A stretch of DNA of 64,000 bases from Cryptomeria japonica (GCF_030272615.1 NC_081408.1:406548889-406612888), one strand, 5' to 3'; counted from the first letter of the stretch, positions 1 through 11,628 are shown. Made by a program: numbers and translations. The notes: generated by a model from the letters alone, not told the origin.

Positions 1-1387
1 CAAAATAAATGATCATGATGTGTGGATAGAATTTTTTCTCTAACCTTTGCTTGGCAGCTGTGTGGAATGATCTTTATGAAGGAACAGGGTCTCATTCATA
101 GCAACAGGGTAACATGCATGAAGGATGGACAACAAGGCAAGAAGAGTTCAAAAACCTGTTGAAGACTTGTTCGCTATTGTCCCTATTCAATAAGGAGTTT
201 GCAAACTAATTCTGATCTATTAGTAAAGACTATTATTTGTCATGAGGGATGTTAGAGAGGATATAGGGAAAATCTACAAATATTAAAAGAAGGACAAGAT
301 TCCTAATTATCTTAGCTTTCCTATATTTTATGAGTTTTAAATAAAGCTCCCACCTAGATAGTAAGAAGTGGAGCATATGTTCTGGATTGTTGTTAAGGAT
401 GACTGCTATAAATCCTTTGTGCATTCCTATGTTAGTTAGTTCCCGATTTCATATTAGAGTAATGTTATGCTATTGAAGTTGATTTTTGAATAAAGAAAAG
501 AATCTGATTTCCAAGTTAATATGACATTTCTGATATGGTTGTGGGCTTAATCAGTTAATTTATGCTACAGTTCTTGTTCCAGAAGACTCATCCAAGGGGG
601 GCCAATTGGTGAGAATTATGTATGTTTTTCTTTTATGCACTTTGTTTCTTAAGTTGCTTATTTTCGTTTCATTCACTTGCTCGCTATCTATTCCTGCAGC
701 CATAGTCTGTAACTCTGTGACTGTTCCTGTAACCACGATAGGGCAAAATAGTTATTTTTGTACAAGTTTAAGCATTGGCATTTCGTTAGTAGAAATTAAT
801 GTTATCTTTAAAGTCGCGATTTCAAGCAAATTCCTTTTCTTAAAATATTTATTTAATCACTTTCAATTGTCTAAAAATAGGATAGACTTGTTCCTATATG
901 TTCATAGTGCATATACTTTGCAGTCCCATTTCAAGTTACACGTCCTCTGATTGATAAATAAATGAGTCAAAAAGATGGAATTCAAGTACCTTCTCAATGA
1001 AAACTTGTGTCTCTAGTCTAAGTATTTAGCTGTGTGTTATAACCATTATTTTGCACCCACAGTGTTTTTGATAGATGTATTTTAGATATCTTTCTACAAT
1101 TTCAATAGATTATATTTCATATATGAAATATGTTACTAGACTAAAAACTAACTTTAATGAAAAAACTAAATGGAAATAAAATAAAATAATTATTAATTAA
1201 GAGATTTATTTATTTAAACTATTCTAAAATAGATAACTAAATCAATGAAAAAATACACAAAATTGTTTTAGTTTATTTTAAAAGTATATTTTTAATATTG
1301 TAATACATTTGTAAAATTATTGTAAAAAAAGAAAACATTCTAATTCAAATCCTATTATAATAATAATAAAATAAAGTAACCTAGTTT
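1..1387. other. AT-rich left flank, no supported gene
   Basis: No protein family or repeat is recognised here. A pyrimidine-rich stretch with a CTAAC branch-like motif ending in CAG near 57 and another ending in CAG near 583 look like splice acceptors. A GTGAG donor-like site follows near 608, so a degraded or partial host gene cannot be excluded. The 114-codon open frame at 606-950 is hydrophobic and T-rich and is probably chance. From about 1080 the sequence becomes strongly AT-rich. Confidence 0.4.
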
Positions 1388-1404
1388 AACTGTATTATCA
1401 TTTA
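1388..1404. repeat. Target-site duplication, left of LINE-A
   Basis: The 17-bp sequence AACTGTATTATCATTTA is repeated exactly at 3998-4014. Long variable-length duplications are the mark of LINE target-primed insertion, so the pair fixes both ends of LINE-A. Confidence 0.85.
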
Positions 1405-1919
1405 CAGGGTCGGCTGGGTGTGAGGGAGTGATAAGAAATGAGGTTGGCTATTGTATTGCGGCGGTGGCACTCCCCGTAGGATCACAAACTAACCACTTAG
1501 CTGAGGCCATGGCTTCTTACCAAACTCTTTCCCTAGTTAAATCGATGGGATTTACTAAAGTTTGGCTTGAGGGAGATTCTAATAATATTGTTCAATGCCT
1601 AAAGGGCCTATCCTCCCCTTCATGGACCATAAAGAATATCATATCTCAAGATAAGGAGATAATCAACTCTTTTGAGCTATGTGTTGCGTCTCATAATTAT
1701 AGAGAAGCCAATACTATTGATGATTGGGTTGCCAACATGATCGTCTGTGTTGATCACATGATGAGCTGGAGAGGTGACCTTGATCTTCCTCATGGGGCAT
1801 GCACCCTCCTCATTTATGATAGAGTGCATGGTTATGAGGGAGTGATAAGTAATTATGACAATACACTTATCAATGAAGAAATCCATAATGAATCGGAAAG
1901 AGCGGCGCTCAAAGATTGA
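1405..1919 (+). pseudogene. LINE ORF2 C-terminal fragment, RNase H domain
   Basis: The reading frame is open from the element's 5' edge to a stop at 1919 and has no own start. The translation shows the plant LINE RNase H (RVT_3 type) pattern: SAGCEGVIRNEVGYCIAA, then LAEAMASYQTLSL, then WLEGDSNNIVQCLKG with the conserved acidic residue, and a degraded REANTIDDWVANM matching the usual HREAN-x-x-ADWLAN block. The tail WRGDLDLP...YDRVHGYEG resembles the usual C-terminal end of such ORF2 proteins. The domain would degrade the RNA strand of the RNA-DNA hybrid during insertion. Being truncated, it cannot act on its own. Confidence 0.8.
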
Positions 1920-2061
1920 GTTGGCGTTTAATGTAGACAAGACTCTGCACACTTTGTGGGTGCCCATTTCTATTTTAAAGATCTTCCTGCTCTACACTTT
2001 GATCTCTGTTTTTGCCCTGTTCTGCATTATGAAGGATAATAATTGTCTGTTTGCAGATGCC

Positions 2062-3794
2062 ATGGGAGGTAATAGGAAAATAATTGAGCCACTCTCCTGT
2101 TATGAATGGAAAGAAAAGCCAAAGGACTGGACTATTCTGGAAATGGCTAAGATGGCAGGGTATATGGAGAGAATAGTAGGGAAAAACCCTACTGTGACCA
2201 GAATTTTCAAAAAGAATTGGAAAGATGGAAAAATTACTATAGGAAGAAGAAAGGTTGAAATTGACGAAGGGATGATCGTGGAAGTTACCAGTATGTTGAT
2301 GGAAGGCATAAAGTTTTACAGAGACAGGAAGCTCACAAAAGCTGCTATCAAGCGATTCCCGAAGGAGGAGTCTGAGAAAAACAAGTTGGTGAAATATGGC
2401 AAAACCTACTACCCGCTGAAAGTGATAAAGAAGGTATGGAGATGGATTTTGTTTGTTGTCATGCAATATGTCACTCTTGATGGTAGGTACTCTCATGTCT
2501 ATGGTTTTCACTTTGTGCTTCTGAATCATTTTTGTCATAAAGATCTGGTGTCTATTCCATTCTATTTGTTTAGCTCCCTTAACATTATCATTAAGGATTT
2601 TAGGGCTAACCCAGATAGTAACCCTCCCATGCATGAAGGGTTAATGTTTCTTTTATACAACCATGTCAAGGCTTCCTCTATGCAACATTTTATCACTGAG
2701 CTTTCAGATTCGGATGATGACTCTGAGAACTCAGATGACCGTGAAGATGACGGGTCTAATACTGAGTGGGAAGATGATGTTGACACGATTACCCCTTCTA
2801 AGGGTTCTAGCAAGGAGAAGGACAAATATTTGGCTTCTACGTTTGAAAATAAAAAAGCTAGAAAAGGGGTTAAAGGAAAAAGAAGTAAGGTCTAGGAGGA
2901 GGATAGTTGGCTTGAAGATGATGAAGAGGATAATGAGGGGATGGAGACTGATAGTGATTATATTATCCCTCCGCCAAAGAATAAAAACAAGTGGAGCCTT
3001 GTCATCACCAAAATCAGCCCAGATAAAGGGAATGATTCCCTTAATGTCCAACCCAATCCTCATGACCCCAATAAATCAATATATGATGTTAAAGAAGATG
3101 GGAAGATGATGAAGGAAGGTGATACTCTGCCTCACAATGCTACTAATGTTAATGTGGAGACCCTAGATAATTCTGCCCCTTAGAACAACATTGATTGTAG
3201 AAACTCTCCTTTAACAATACTGAATACCATGAAGAGTGGGATAATGGAGTTTTGCAAGGTCATTGATTGGATCTATTCGGAAATGAACAGTTTGAAGAAT
3301 AAGCTGGAGGATTCATCCAGGAAAGTGAATACCTTAGAAGCTATTGGAACTGGTAAGCGTAGTACCCTACCTAACTACCTGAATGAATTAACTAAAGCCA
3401 TCAACGATGTGGAGGCTATCACTGGAGCGTATGGATCTCAATTTAAGACTGTGGAGGATAGATTCAATGATCTGGAGAAGCAGGATCTCAATCATGAGAA
3501 CACCCTGAAGAAAATTGGAGAACGAAGCCAAAAAATTCTGAAAGCCTCTGTCGAAAGCTTCAGTATGATGATCAACAAACTGGAACAGGTCCATTAGGAA
3601 AAGAACACTATGACACTACTGAGGATAAGGTGCTGACTCTTGAAGGGGGGACTAATGGTCATGGCAAAAGAACTCATGCTAGTACTAGGAAGATGACCCA
3701 TCATGCCAAGGAGCTGGAGGAACTGAAGAGTGTTGCTGCCTCTATGGTCCTGCTAGAGCAAGAAGCGATGAAACTTATCATAAACCTTTCTTAG
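2062..3794 (+). pseudogene. Extra ORF downstream of LINE RNase H, unnamed TE-associated protein
   Basis: One frame runs from ATG 2062 to 3597 with TAG stops at 2893-2895 and 3181-3183. It resumes after a frame change at about 3597 and ends with TAG at 3792-3794, giving roughly 575 codons. Residues 1-210 form a conserved-looking domain (ITIGRRKVEIDEGMIVEVTS, then VMQYVTLDGRYSHVYGFHF). Next come a Ser/Asp/Glu-rich acidic stretch, a lysine-rich stretch, and a C-terminal region with coiled-coil character (about 3229-3780). The open frame extends upstream to 1855, but the sequence before 2062 is hydrophobic and untypical, so ATG 2062 is preferred. I do not recognise a named family. It resembles the minus-strand relic at 58990-60890 in order and motif. 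Function is unknown; a nucleic-acid or particle protein is a guess. Confidence 0.65.
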
Positions 3795-3997
3795 GGTCTA
3801 TTGCTCATGGTTGTCCCTTAGTTTTCTCTATGTTGTCCCTTTGCCTCTTTTGGCTTCTTGCTAGATTTTTGTCTTTGCCAGTTGTTTCTTTTTTGTGTTA
3901 TGATCTTTCTAGTTGGTCTTCAATGTCCAATCTTTTGATTATCTTTCTGTAATAAGGTTTTGGGGCCCCTTCAAAACCTACTTTTCACTTAATCGAA

Positions 3998-4014
3998 AAC
4001 TGTATTATCATTTA
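3998..4014. repeat. Target-site duplication, right of LINE-A
   Basis: Exact copy of the 17 bp at 1388-1404, directly after the LINE 3' tail. Confidence 0.85.
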
Positions 4015-4191
4015 ACTTAAGGTAATTTTAAATGTCTTTCCTATCTTTTATTTTTAAATATTTAAAGAATAAATGGTTTAGATTTCATTTGTGTTTCATC
4101 TATTTATATTTTTATTTATTATTAAAGATTAACGTTTTGATATGTAAATGACTATCAAATATAATAATAATTAAGACAAATATACAATTAT
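4015..4191. other. AT-rich spacer between two LINE insertions
   Basis: Simple AT-rich DNA with no gene or repeat recognised. It is the pre-insertion flank shared by LINE-A and LINE-B. Confidence 0.6.
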
Positions 4192-4215
4192 TAAAATAAA
4201 TAACTTATTTTATAT
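4192..4215. repeat. Target-site duplication, left of LINE-B
   Basis: These 24 bases recur at 41242-41265 with two adjacent mismatches (AC versus GT). The sequence begins TAAAATAAATA and ends TTATTTTATAT. It is AT-rich, so chance similarity must be weighed, but the position at the exact 3' end of a LINE on the other side supports it. Confidence 0.7.
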
Positions 4216-4391
4216 TGTTTGTAGAATGGAATATATAAATTTTGGGAGCGAAATAATGAAGGACAGGTCGAGAAATGGAGATTTTTATAAGTAGAAGGGC
4301 TCACACAAAAACAACAACAAGTGCGACTATACTCACAAGAGTGAACAAAGTACCATTGGGCCAAATAAGGAGATCAGAGGAAATGGGTAGG
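4216..4391 (+). other. LINE-B 5' leader segment
   Basis: Lies between the left duplication and the G-1 insertion. It is purine-rich with a run of CAA repeats near 4308-4320. No ORF is seen. It continues at 9345-9501. Confidence 0.45.
4387..4391. repeat. Target-site duplication GTAGG, left of G-1
   Basis: GTAGG here and at 9340-9344 directly flank the giant solo LTR, the 5-bp size expected of LTR retrotransposon integrase. Confidence 0.75.
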
Positions 4392-7300
4392 TGTATTGCC
4401 CCTCCCTAATTCATCCTTTATGATAGGATATGATAGATACTTATGGATTTGTTTGTGTTCCTGATGCTTCTTGCTTCTTGTTTCATTCTTTATATTGATA
4501 TTCTCTCTTGTGGACTCATTATGATTACTATGACGATGTTGATTTTATGCTCTAGTGTAATTATTGAAATTACATTTATGATTAGCTTCGTAACTATTCC
4601 ACTTTTTAGGATATGTGGTTCATGTTTATTTCTTACGATGATTTATCTTGTGCTAACCCCAACGATGTAAATGATGTTGATATAATTTATTATGTTATGT
4701 CTTTGTTATGATATCTTACTATTGTGAATGTGAAAGGGACAATGTCACATTACTCATTATTGAGCGGGGTGTGATGTTGCAATTCTCTTTCACCTGCTTG
4801 TGTATCTTATGTTTATATATATGTTGTGTATAGACATTTGTTGTTATGTAGGATGCAATTACTAGACATTGACTCAACCTAGCTTCATAGGTCTAACCAT
4901 GTCTCTTATCCCAATGGAAAGTTGATCAAAGATGGCATAAGGTCTTATCATGCTCTAGGCTTAGTTGGTGTCTTGCAAATTTAAATGTTTAAGCCATATT
5001 GTCTTGTTGGGTCCTATGTGGTCTTAGTTTGATTGTCAATTTATGATTGAGGTGATTAGTATATATTGTTATGCATAGTTGTGTGTATGAGTAATTAGTT
5101 ATTCATGTGGGAATATTTCAAGTCCTATATTATTGTGGTATTAGTATTATTTTTGGGATTATAGTATTTGGCATTTATAATTATGCTTGGAAGATTATTT
5201 ATTTATTATTGTTGGCATTGGATTGTCATTGATGCCAACATATTATTGATAGAGAAGTTGAGTGTCATAGAGGTGAAGTGTAGATTGATAGAGATGATGT
5301 AGTCTACATTGACAAAGTTGACGTGTATATGTGTTTATTTAAACCAATTTGAGAGAAGATTGAACATAGCGTGGAATTTATTATTTGGACAGAGAAGACA
5401 TTTGGTAATCATAGAAAATAGAGAATCAATCAGTTTAATTAGGCAGAAAAGATAGACAAAGTGTAGATGGACAAAAACATCTGCGTGTAATTAATCAACC
5501 TTTTATCCCACATTAGTAGTATGGCAGCAGTATCGAGTCTTTATATTGACTGACAAGTATAGGTTAAGTGAGCAATAGCTCACATGATTTTCATGCCCAA
5601 CCTAGAGTGTGCATCGAGTTGATTGAGAAGACAAGATGATGTGTTCGATGATGTGGATGATCTCATGCAAGAAGAGTGTTGACATACACCATCAGGCGCA
5701 AGATTGCAATGGTCAAGATAAACCGCTAGTAGAGGTTGCGATGTTGTGATGGACAGATAGGCGTAGGTTCACAATCATCAAGATAGACTGCTAGGGTAGG
5801 CTGCGATGTTGTGATCAAACCACTAACCATCACAGAAGTTGTCAGATGCACAACCACAGTGGTAAGAGAAGATTGTTACTATGACCTGTGAATTTGTGAT
5901 GGAACCATCATAGTTAACATCAAATGTTGGGCGCATGATCACATTAGTTAGAGTTAGCTATTAGTGTGACCTGCGACCTTGCGATCAAACCTTCAAACAT
6001 CACCGAAGCTACTATGCTGCACCCTAGTGGCTTGGAGATAACATTGGAAGTTTAGCCAGTGATGTGGTGAGACTCTGTCACATGTTGAGCTAGGGACCCA
6101 CAAAATAGAAGGAATGAATAAATCAAAGTTTTGCAAGGTTTGATGAGGTAGGCAAATGTCAATTTACGATGATGTGACCAACTGCCATGTGTTATGTTGG
6201 GACCCACGGGGGTGAATAAGTTATTTTCTAACAAATTTATTTAGTTAATGATTTGTTTATCTTATTTATTTATCTATTTATGGTTTATTTATTTATTGTT
6301 TATTTATTTGTTATTATTTATTTACTTACCCCTTTTTATGATTGATCCTTGGGAGTTGTAGTTGGAGGTTAATATTATTTAATAATATTTTGTCTCAATT
6401 TTTCTGAATGGTTGGTAAGCTTATTATTATTATTCATTATTTTTTATTTGTGTTGTTATGAGGTATGATTTTTTAATAAGTTTAAATATGGAGTTTTGAG
6501 ATTGTCAAGGGGTTCTCTTTGGCTGGAAAAAATATTAAATTTTTACATTTGATTTTGGGATGGATTTTTTGCAAATACTTGAGGATTGGAGCTCTGGCTT
6601 TTGGATTTGCATTGTTGTGTTTGCGTGGGGATAAATTTCTAGAATTTGGATTTGTTTGGCTACTCAGATTGTTGTGCATTTCTTCTTTGAATTTTCATTG
6701 TCGATTCTTTATTTACCAGATCGGTTGTTTTGAATCTTTCTTATGCATTTTTATTTTTAAAGAAAGGAATGTGGTTGGGTGTTTTGGAGATGTTCTCAAG
6801 ATAGTTTGTAATTCTGATTATGGTTGTTGCGTGTGTTTTCTAGGTTTATTGGAATGAATGTGTAAGTTATGGGCTTTCCTTGTGTTGAGTAGTAATTGTG
6901 GTTGGAGACTTGGACCTTGTTCTAGGTTTGTGAACTATGGTGATTGTATTTGTAAATCTTTTCAGTGTACTGATTTTCTACAATTGACACACAGGAGATG
7001 TAGTTATGAGTTTCTCTCATTGGTGGAGGATGTTCGTATTGATTTGCTTCCCAATGTATGGTTGTTACTCTTGTTATTGATTGTATATCACCCTTTTTTT
7101 GTATTTGAAGTCGGTTTTCATATTCAAGCCTTTTCCTGGACTTAGTCATTTCATCATTGTTGTGTCGAGTTGTATTTTGTTTCCTATTGCGTATGCGCTA
7201 TTCTATCATTCTCATGTGTTGTTTTATTATACGTGTGCAATAGTCCATTCTATGTATGCACAAGAAATCTCTGTATAGGCATAAAATTAACTGTTGAAAG

Positions 7301-9339
7301 CACCAAAGTTATCAGTGAATGCACTCATTCAATATGTATAGACATTGTTTTGCTGTCGTCTTTACTAATTGGTTTTCTATGCTGATTTTTGCTAGCTCTG
7401 TTAGACTAGAGGCTTGTTTTCAGATTTTTCTATGCTTCGTTGTCATGTTTTCTAGTTTTTTATTCATTCACTTTTGAGGATTTGATATATGTTGCATCAT
7501 GGCTTAGTGAGGGACCACCAGGAGATCCCTTGAAGTGGGTTCCAGGATCTTGAGAAGGATTGTTGTATCCTTGCAGTGATTTGTTGAAATCATATTTGAT
7601 GTATCATGCTTTTGAGATTATTGATTCCATGGTTGAATTAATATAAGAGGCTATTGGAATATTGGTTTATGGGTTCGATTATGTTTATGAACCAGTTTTG
7701 GATATGGAAGCTTTGGTTGGATTTATATTATGTGATTCTTTTGGAGATCCTTGTATGTGTGTTTATGTTTTTACCCCAGGTATAGGAATGTGATAGGGGG
7801 AGTGGCTTGCAAGTGAGTATTGGGGTCATGAGAGATAGGCCACCAATAGATCTTTAGTAATGGGTGTCGAGGTCTAGACCACTAGGAGATCTCACTAGAA
7901 GTTATTTATGTAGGCAAGTGATAATCTTAAATAAATTAATTTAGATGGGTTGGGTAGTAGGATTCACATTAATAAGATAATAAATGATTTGTGGTGCCCC
8001 ACTCATGGCCTAGAGTTCTAGTATAGGCTTAGGAGAGATTGGGAAGGCCTTGGATAGGAAATCAAACTCCCTTGATTCTCTCAAAGGTTGAGATGGTTCC
8101 ACATGGGTATCATGGGGGCCATGGTCAAGAGACTACCGGGATAATCCCTTTTGTTGTTATAACATGTGATGACACTCTTCCCTATATGTGTCCTAGTACC
8201 TTAGCCTTTGTTTGATGGTAGCCTCTTGTATTTTTGTGGTTATGGTTAAGCCTTGTTGACCATTATGTTTATGTCCTATGATGTTGATTCTTTTTGCAAG
8301 TTAGTCTATGGTTTTATGATCCTTGGATGCTAGGTGTCGACCTAGGTTTAGAGTGTGTGTAGAACCTTATGTCATTCTCTAAAGCATGAGGGGTGGACCT
8401 TTTTGGTTCCACATGGTTGGGTGGTTAGATTCCTTCTTCTATTGGGATCTTCTCCATTGATTTCTCATGTGTGTGGATGTGGATTCTTTACCTCTTCAAC
8501 TTGTGCTTGATTTATTGGGGAAATTATCATGTATTTCTTGTAATTATGGTTCCGTGTGGTTAGAAGACTTCATTGTAATCATGTATCTTGGATAATTATG
8601 TTTGCAGCTAGAGATTATGATTTATCATTGTAGTAGAATTTGTATATAGAATTTGTTCCTCTTATATAAGATATGATATGTAATTTGGTTAATGATTCTT
8701 GAATATAGTGATTAGGGTTCCTTGTTGGAATAGATAATATATTCTTGTATTGATCATCTATGTATTTATTGTAATATGAGAAGTGTATTTTGTAAAAGAC
8801 TAGTGTGTATTTCTCAATTAAGTAATGATTGATTGTATTCTACAGATGATGGACTAGCTAGTTTTTGGATTTTAATGGTTAGGAATTTTAGGATTTTGTA
8901 CGTTAAAATGGACCTATCATATTGGCAGTATTATTATGTCTTAATTCATGAGAAAATGATAATGTGGTCAATAGATATTGTTAAATGGGTTATATTTCAT
9001 GTATGCATAATGGTGAAGTTAAATGATTACTTTCCTATGCTCTTAAATGAAATGAAAATTAGGAATTATTGTAGGAAATGACTTGGTAGAGTTATATGAT
9101 GTTTTTATGTCCTAATGTTAAGTTAAGAAATAACATCGAGATATGCTAGGGAATGTAATTCTATATGTGTTGTAAGTTAATTCCTCTTGTGTATTTATGT
9201 TCATATGATCATGATTAGTTAATGTATGTGCTTATATTGAGTTATATGTGTTGTAATGGATCTTCTTTTTTTTAAACAATTATCTCTATTTTCTTGTATG
9301 CTGGTTAGTTTATCTAGGGTATTTTGGGCGAGCATTATA
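4392..9339. mobile_element. Giant solo LTR G-1
   Basis: The segment starts TGTATTGCCCC, ends GAGCATTATA (TA instead of CA) and is flanked by GTAGG on both sides. It is related along its length to G-2 (43983-58313): both share the start, a block near 4740-4900, a block near 7800-8240 with ATGTGATGACACTCTT, and an end with CTAGGGTATTTTGG. No coding domain, primer site or polypurine tract occurs, so it is a lone LTR left by recombination. Its length is 4,948 bp including a probable nested LTR at 5210-6233. Open frames such as 6519-6857 are T-rich and unlikely to be genes. Confidence 0.7.
5210..6233 (+). repeat. Probable copia-type solo LTR nested in G-1
   Basis: The corresponding part of G-2 lacks this block. 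It starts TGTTGGCAT with the inverted copy ATGCCAACA 13 bases later, and ends GGGGGTGAATAAG...TTCTAACA. Both ends resemble the copia LTRs elsewhere in the window, including the TTGTCATTGATG-CAA motif near the start. No matching 5-bp duplication was found, so either the ends are slightly off or it arose by recombination between different copies. Confidence 0.5.
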
Positions 9340-9344
9340 GTAGG
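9340..9344. repeat. Target-site duplication GTAGG, right of G-1
   Basis: Matches 4387-4391 exactly. Confidence 0.75.
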
Positions 9345-9501
9345 AATCCAGGCTGGTGGCTAGAGAAATAAGACACGAACCTTCCCATCTCATAGCCTAG
9401 ATTTCACCAACTAATCAAACAAAAAGGACCAGAGTAGAGGAGCAAGAGGGAATAATAGATGTGGAAAAATCAAACCTGTAGAGACCAAAACTAGTGGAAC
9501 C
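9345..9501 (+). other. LINE-B leader segment between G-1 and Copia-1
   Basis: Short unique stretch between two insertions; by position it joins 4391 to 27077. No ORF is evident. Confidence 0.5.
9497..9501. repeat. Target-site duplication GAACC, left of Copia-1
   Basis: GAACC here pairs with AAACC at 27072-27076, four of five bases matching. Confidence 0.6.
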
Positions 9502-10609
9502 TGTTAGGAACTAGAAAGGACAACTGAGAGGGGGGGGTGAATCAGTTGTCAATAAATTATAACCCAAAACAAATTATTCCAACTTAAAACTTAGTGTCGG
9601 TAAAATAGATTAACAGTTATAGTATTACCGGTAGAACTTAATGCATGAAACAAAAAGAAAAACACATCCACAACACATGACACAGAGATTTTGACGTGGA
9701 AACCCTGTAAGGGGAAAAACCGCGGTGGGAAAACTTACCCACAATCAGATGATACTACTGCATATAGTAAGTGAATACAATAATGGGGTCTGCACATGCA
9801 GAAAGGCCAACCGCCTAGAGCTCACTGCTCAATCACAAAATAGGAGTCACACTAACTACAATTGGATGGTTAAATCCAATAGCAATGTATTGCTTCAGTA
9901 TAGCATCTACAATACTGGATTCAGTACCGGTTTAAGCTCTGACCATGAGTGCCAAATACATTCATAAACTTTCCTTCAACCTTCAAATAATATCTGCGTG
10001 ATTCACACAAGGATCTGCTTATTTTCACTCTTCACAATGATCTTCAATATTCGCACACACTCATATACATTTCTTCCAAATAAAACCTTATAATTATTTA
10101 TACAAAACCTAAGACCTCATGATTAGGTTGGGTCCCTAAAGATATTACAATTACAAAATAAGTCTTGATGCAATACAATATGTTGGCCTCAATACATTTA
10201 CACATTATCCAATCAATAAACCATTTCCAAAACGTGTCATGCTGATTTGGAACATGATATTTTGTTATGGTCCATAACCTGGACCTATCTGTCAGTTAAG
10301 GCAAATATGTGAACCCAATCAAACCAATAATAAAAACACCAAATGTAAACATCCAATCCATGTCTTTGACATTACCAATTGATCTCTAGATGATAATAAG
10401 CCATCATCAACTTCCTGAGTTGCCAGTGAAACATATACTGGTGACTATGCATAAGCCAATATCCATATCAGGACCACAATGTGTCGATTCAACAACAAAC
10501 CAATATAACCAAAGTGCCAAAACAACAATGTAGACCTCCAGAAAGATAAGTGTTGACATCAATGACAAAACCAATGCAACACATGATGAAGTCATCCATA
10601 ATACCAACA
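9502..10609 (-). repeat. Copia-1 3' LTR
   Basis: 1,108 bp, TGTTAGGAAC at the left and ACCAACA at the right end. On the minus strand it starts TGTTGGTATTATGG and a TATA-like TATAAATA lies at 10095-10102. The G-run with GTGAATCAGTTG near 9531 is shared with Copia-2 LTRs. Confidence 0.9.
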
Positions 10610-10610
10610 A

Positions 10611-10623
10611 TCTCCCCCTTTGG
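10611..10623 (-). promoter_or_regulatory. Copia-1 polypurine tract
   Basis: On the minus strand CCAAAGGGGGAGA sits directly before the 3' LTR, the place where plus-strand DNA synthesis is primed. Confidence 0.75.
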
Positions 10624-10972
10624 CATTGATGGCAACACTAGATGGAAAAACATCTAAGTACCAAAGAAAGAATGCCAAATACCAACAATCTCCCTTAAAT
10701 AGATCAACACAGAGTTTTGTACCAAAAATAGAAACAGTGTAACCAAAACAAAATACATCTCTCCAAAAATACATCTCTCCCCAATCTTCAAAGTACAATG
10801 TTTTTCCATAGACATCTCTCCCCCTTTGACATCAAATGCCAAAGTAGTCAAGAATAAAAAATTAGAACATAACATACAACTAACTACTCCCCCTGAGCAG
10901 TAGCTCTCCTTCATCAAGCCGAAAAAAGATTTTTCTTTTAGTTCCTATCGGTTTGATGCCAATCTTCATCAT
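10624..10972 (-). other. Copia-1 3' untranslated region
   Basis: No coding domain. It contains further pyrimidine-rich CTCCCCC blocks (near 10688, 10773, 10816 and 10885) that look like degenerate copies of the polypurine tract with flanking TTGGCATTGATGG-like sequence. Confidence 0.5.
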
Positions 10973-11628
10973 TCAAGTCTCTGTCGGTGGGGTGATTACC
11001 CCAAGCTTCTCTCTGAGATATTCAAATGTTTCCTTAGGAAAAGGCTTTGTTAAAATATCTGCAATTTTCTCTTTAGTATTCATATAAACCAATCTCACTT
11101 CATTTGCTTCAACATTTTCTTTCAGAAAATTATACTTAATAGAAACATGCTTTGTTTTAGAGTGAAATACTGGATTCTTTGATATATCTATTGTTGTTGA
11201 GTTATCACAGTAAATAATTACCGATTCTTTGTATTTTACCTTGATATCCTTCAACATTTGCTTGATCCATAATACTTGAGTGTAATCAGTTGTTGTTGCA
11301 ACATATTCTGCTTCTGTTGTAGATAATGATGTGCAAGTCTGCTTCTTGATGATCCATGAAATTAATCTTCTGCCAAGAAAGAATGCGCTGCCAGTGGTAC
11401 TCTTTCTATCATCCATATCTCCTACCCAATTTGCATCTGTATATGCACATAACTCAAAATTGTCATTCTTAGGATACCATAAAACAAGATTAGTTGTGCC
11501 TTGCAGGTATCGGAAAATCCTTTTTATTGAAGTTTCATGATTTTCTTTAGGATTGCTTTGAAATCTTGAAACAATACACTCTGCTTCATTATATCAGGCC
11601 TGATTTGAGTCAAATATAGTAACCCTCC
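10973..11628 (-). pseudogene. Copia-1 RNase H domain
   Basis: The frame 11416-10973 gives MDDRKSTTGSAFFLG, LSTTEAEYVA, YCDNSTTIDISKNPVFHSKTKH and a C-terminal IADILTKPFPKE. These are the standard copia RNase H blocks, with the catalytic Glu in EAEYVA and Asp in CDNS. From 11417 to 11628 the upstream part of the domain (YLTQIRPDIM, FRYLQ-like) is readable only across frame changes. NA-1 interrupts the gene at 11628/22436. The polypeptide would degrade the RNA template during cDNA synthesis. Confidence 0.85.
11624..11628. repeat. Target-site duplication CCTCC, left of NA-1
   Basis: Exact match to 22431-22435. Confidence 0.85.

Larger units (their letters stand above)
1405..3997 (+). mobile_element. 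LINE-A, 5'-truncated non-LTR retrotransposon
   Basis: The element is about 2.6 kb and bounded by an exact 17-bp duplication. The 5' edge falls inside an RNase H domain, so ORF1, endonuclease and reverse transcriptase are missing, as in most LINE copies. After the RNase H stop comes a separate 1.7-kb broken ORF, then an untranslated tail (3795-3997) containing TTTTGGGGCCCCTTCAAAAC and ending in a short A-containing stretch rather than a long poly(A). Because the duplication encloses everything, RNase H and the downstream ORF were most simply inserted as one RNA copy. Confidence 0.8.

Noticed and set aside
606-950. 114-codon hydrophobic open frame
   Set aside because: T-rich low-complexity translation, no motif and no supporting start context.
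1421-1849. Identical 15-mer TGAGGGAGTGATAAG at 1421 and 1835 as a duplication or inversion scar
   Set aside because: Both copies sit in expected parts of the RNase H reading frame (CEGVIRN and YEGVISN), so chance or shared codon use suffices.
2893-3597. Programmed TAG read-through in the LINE-A extra ORF
   Set aside because: Three TAGs plus a frame change in one truncated copy are better explained by decay; no read-through context is evident.
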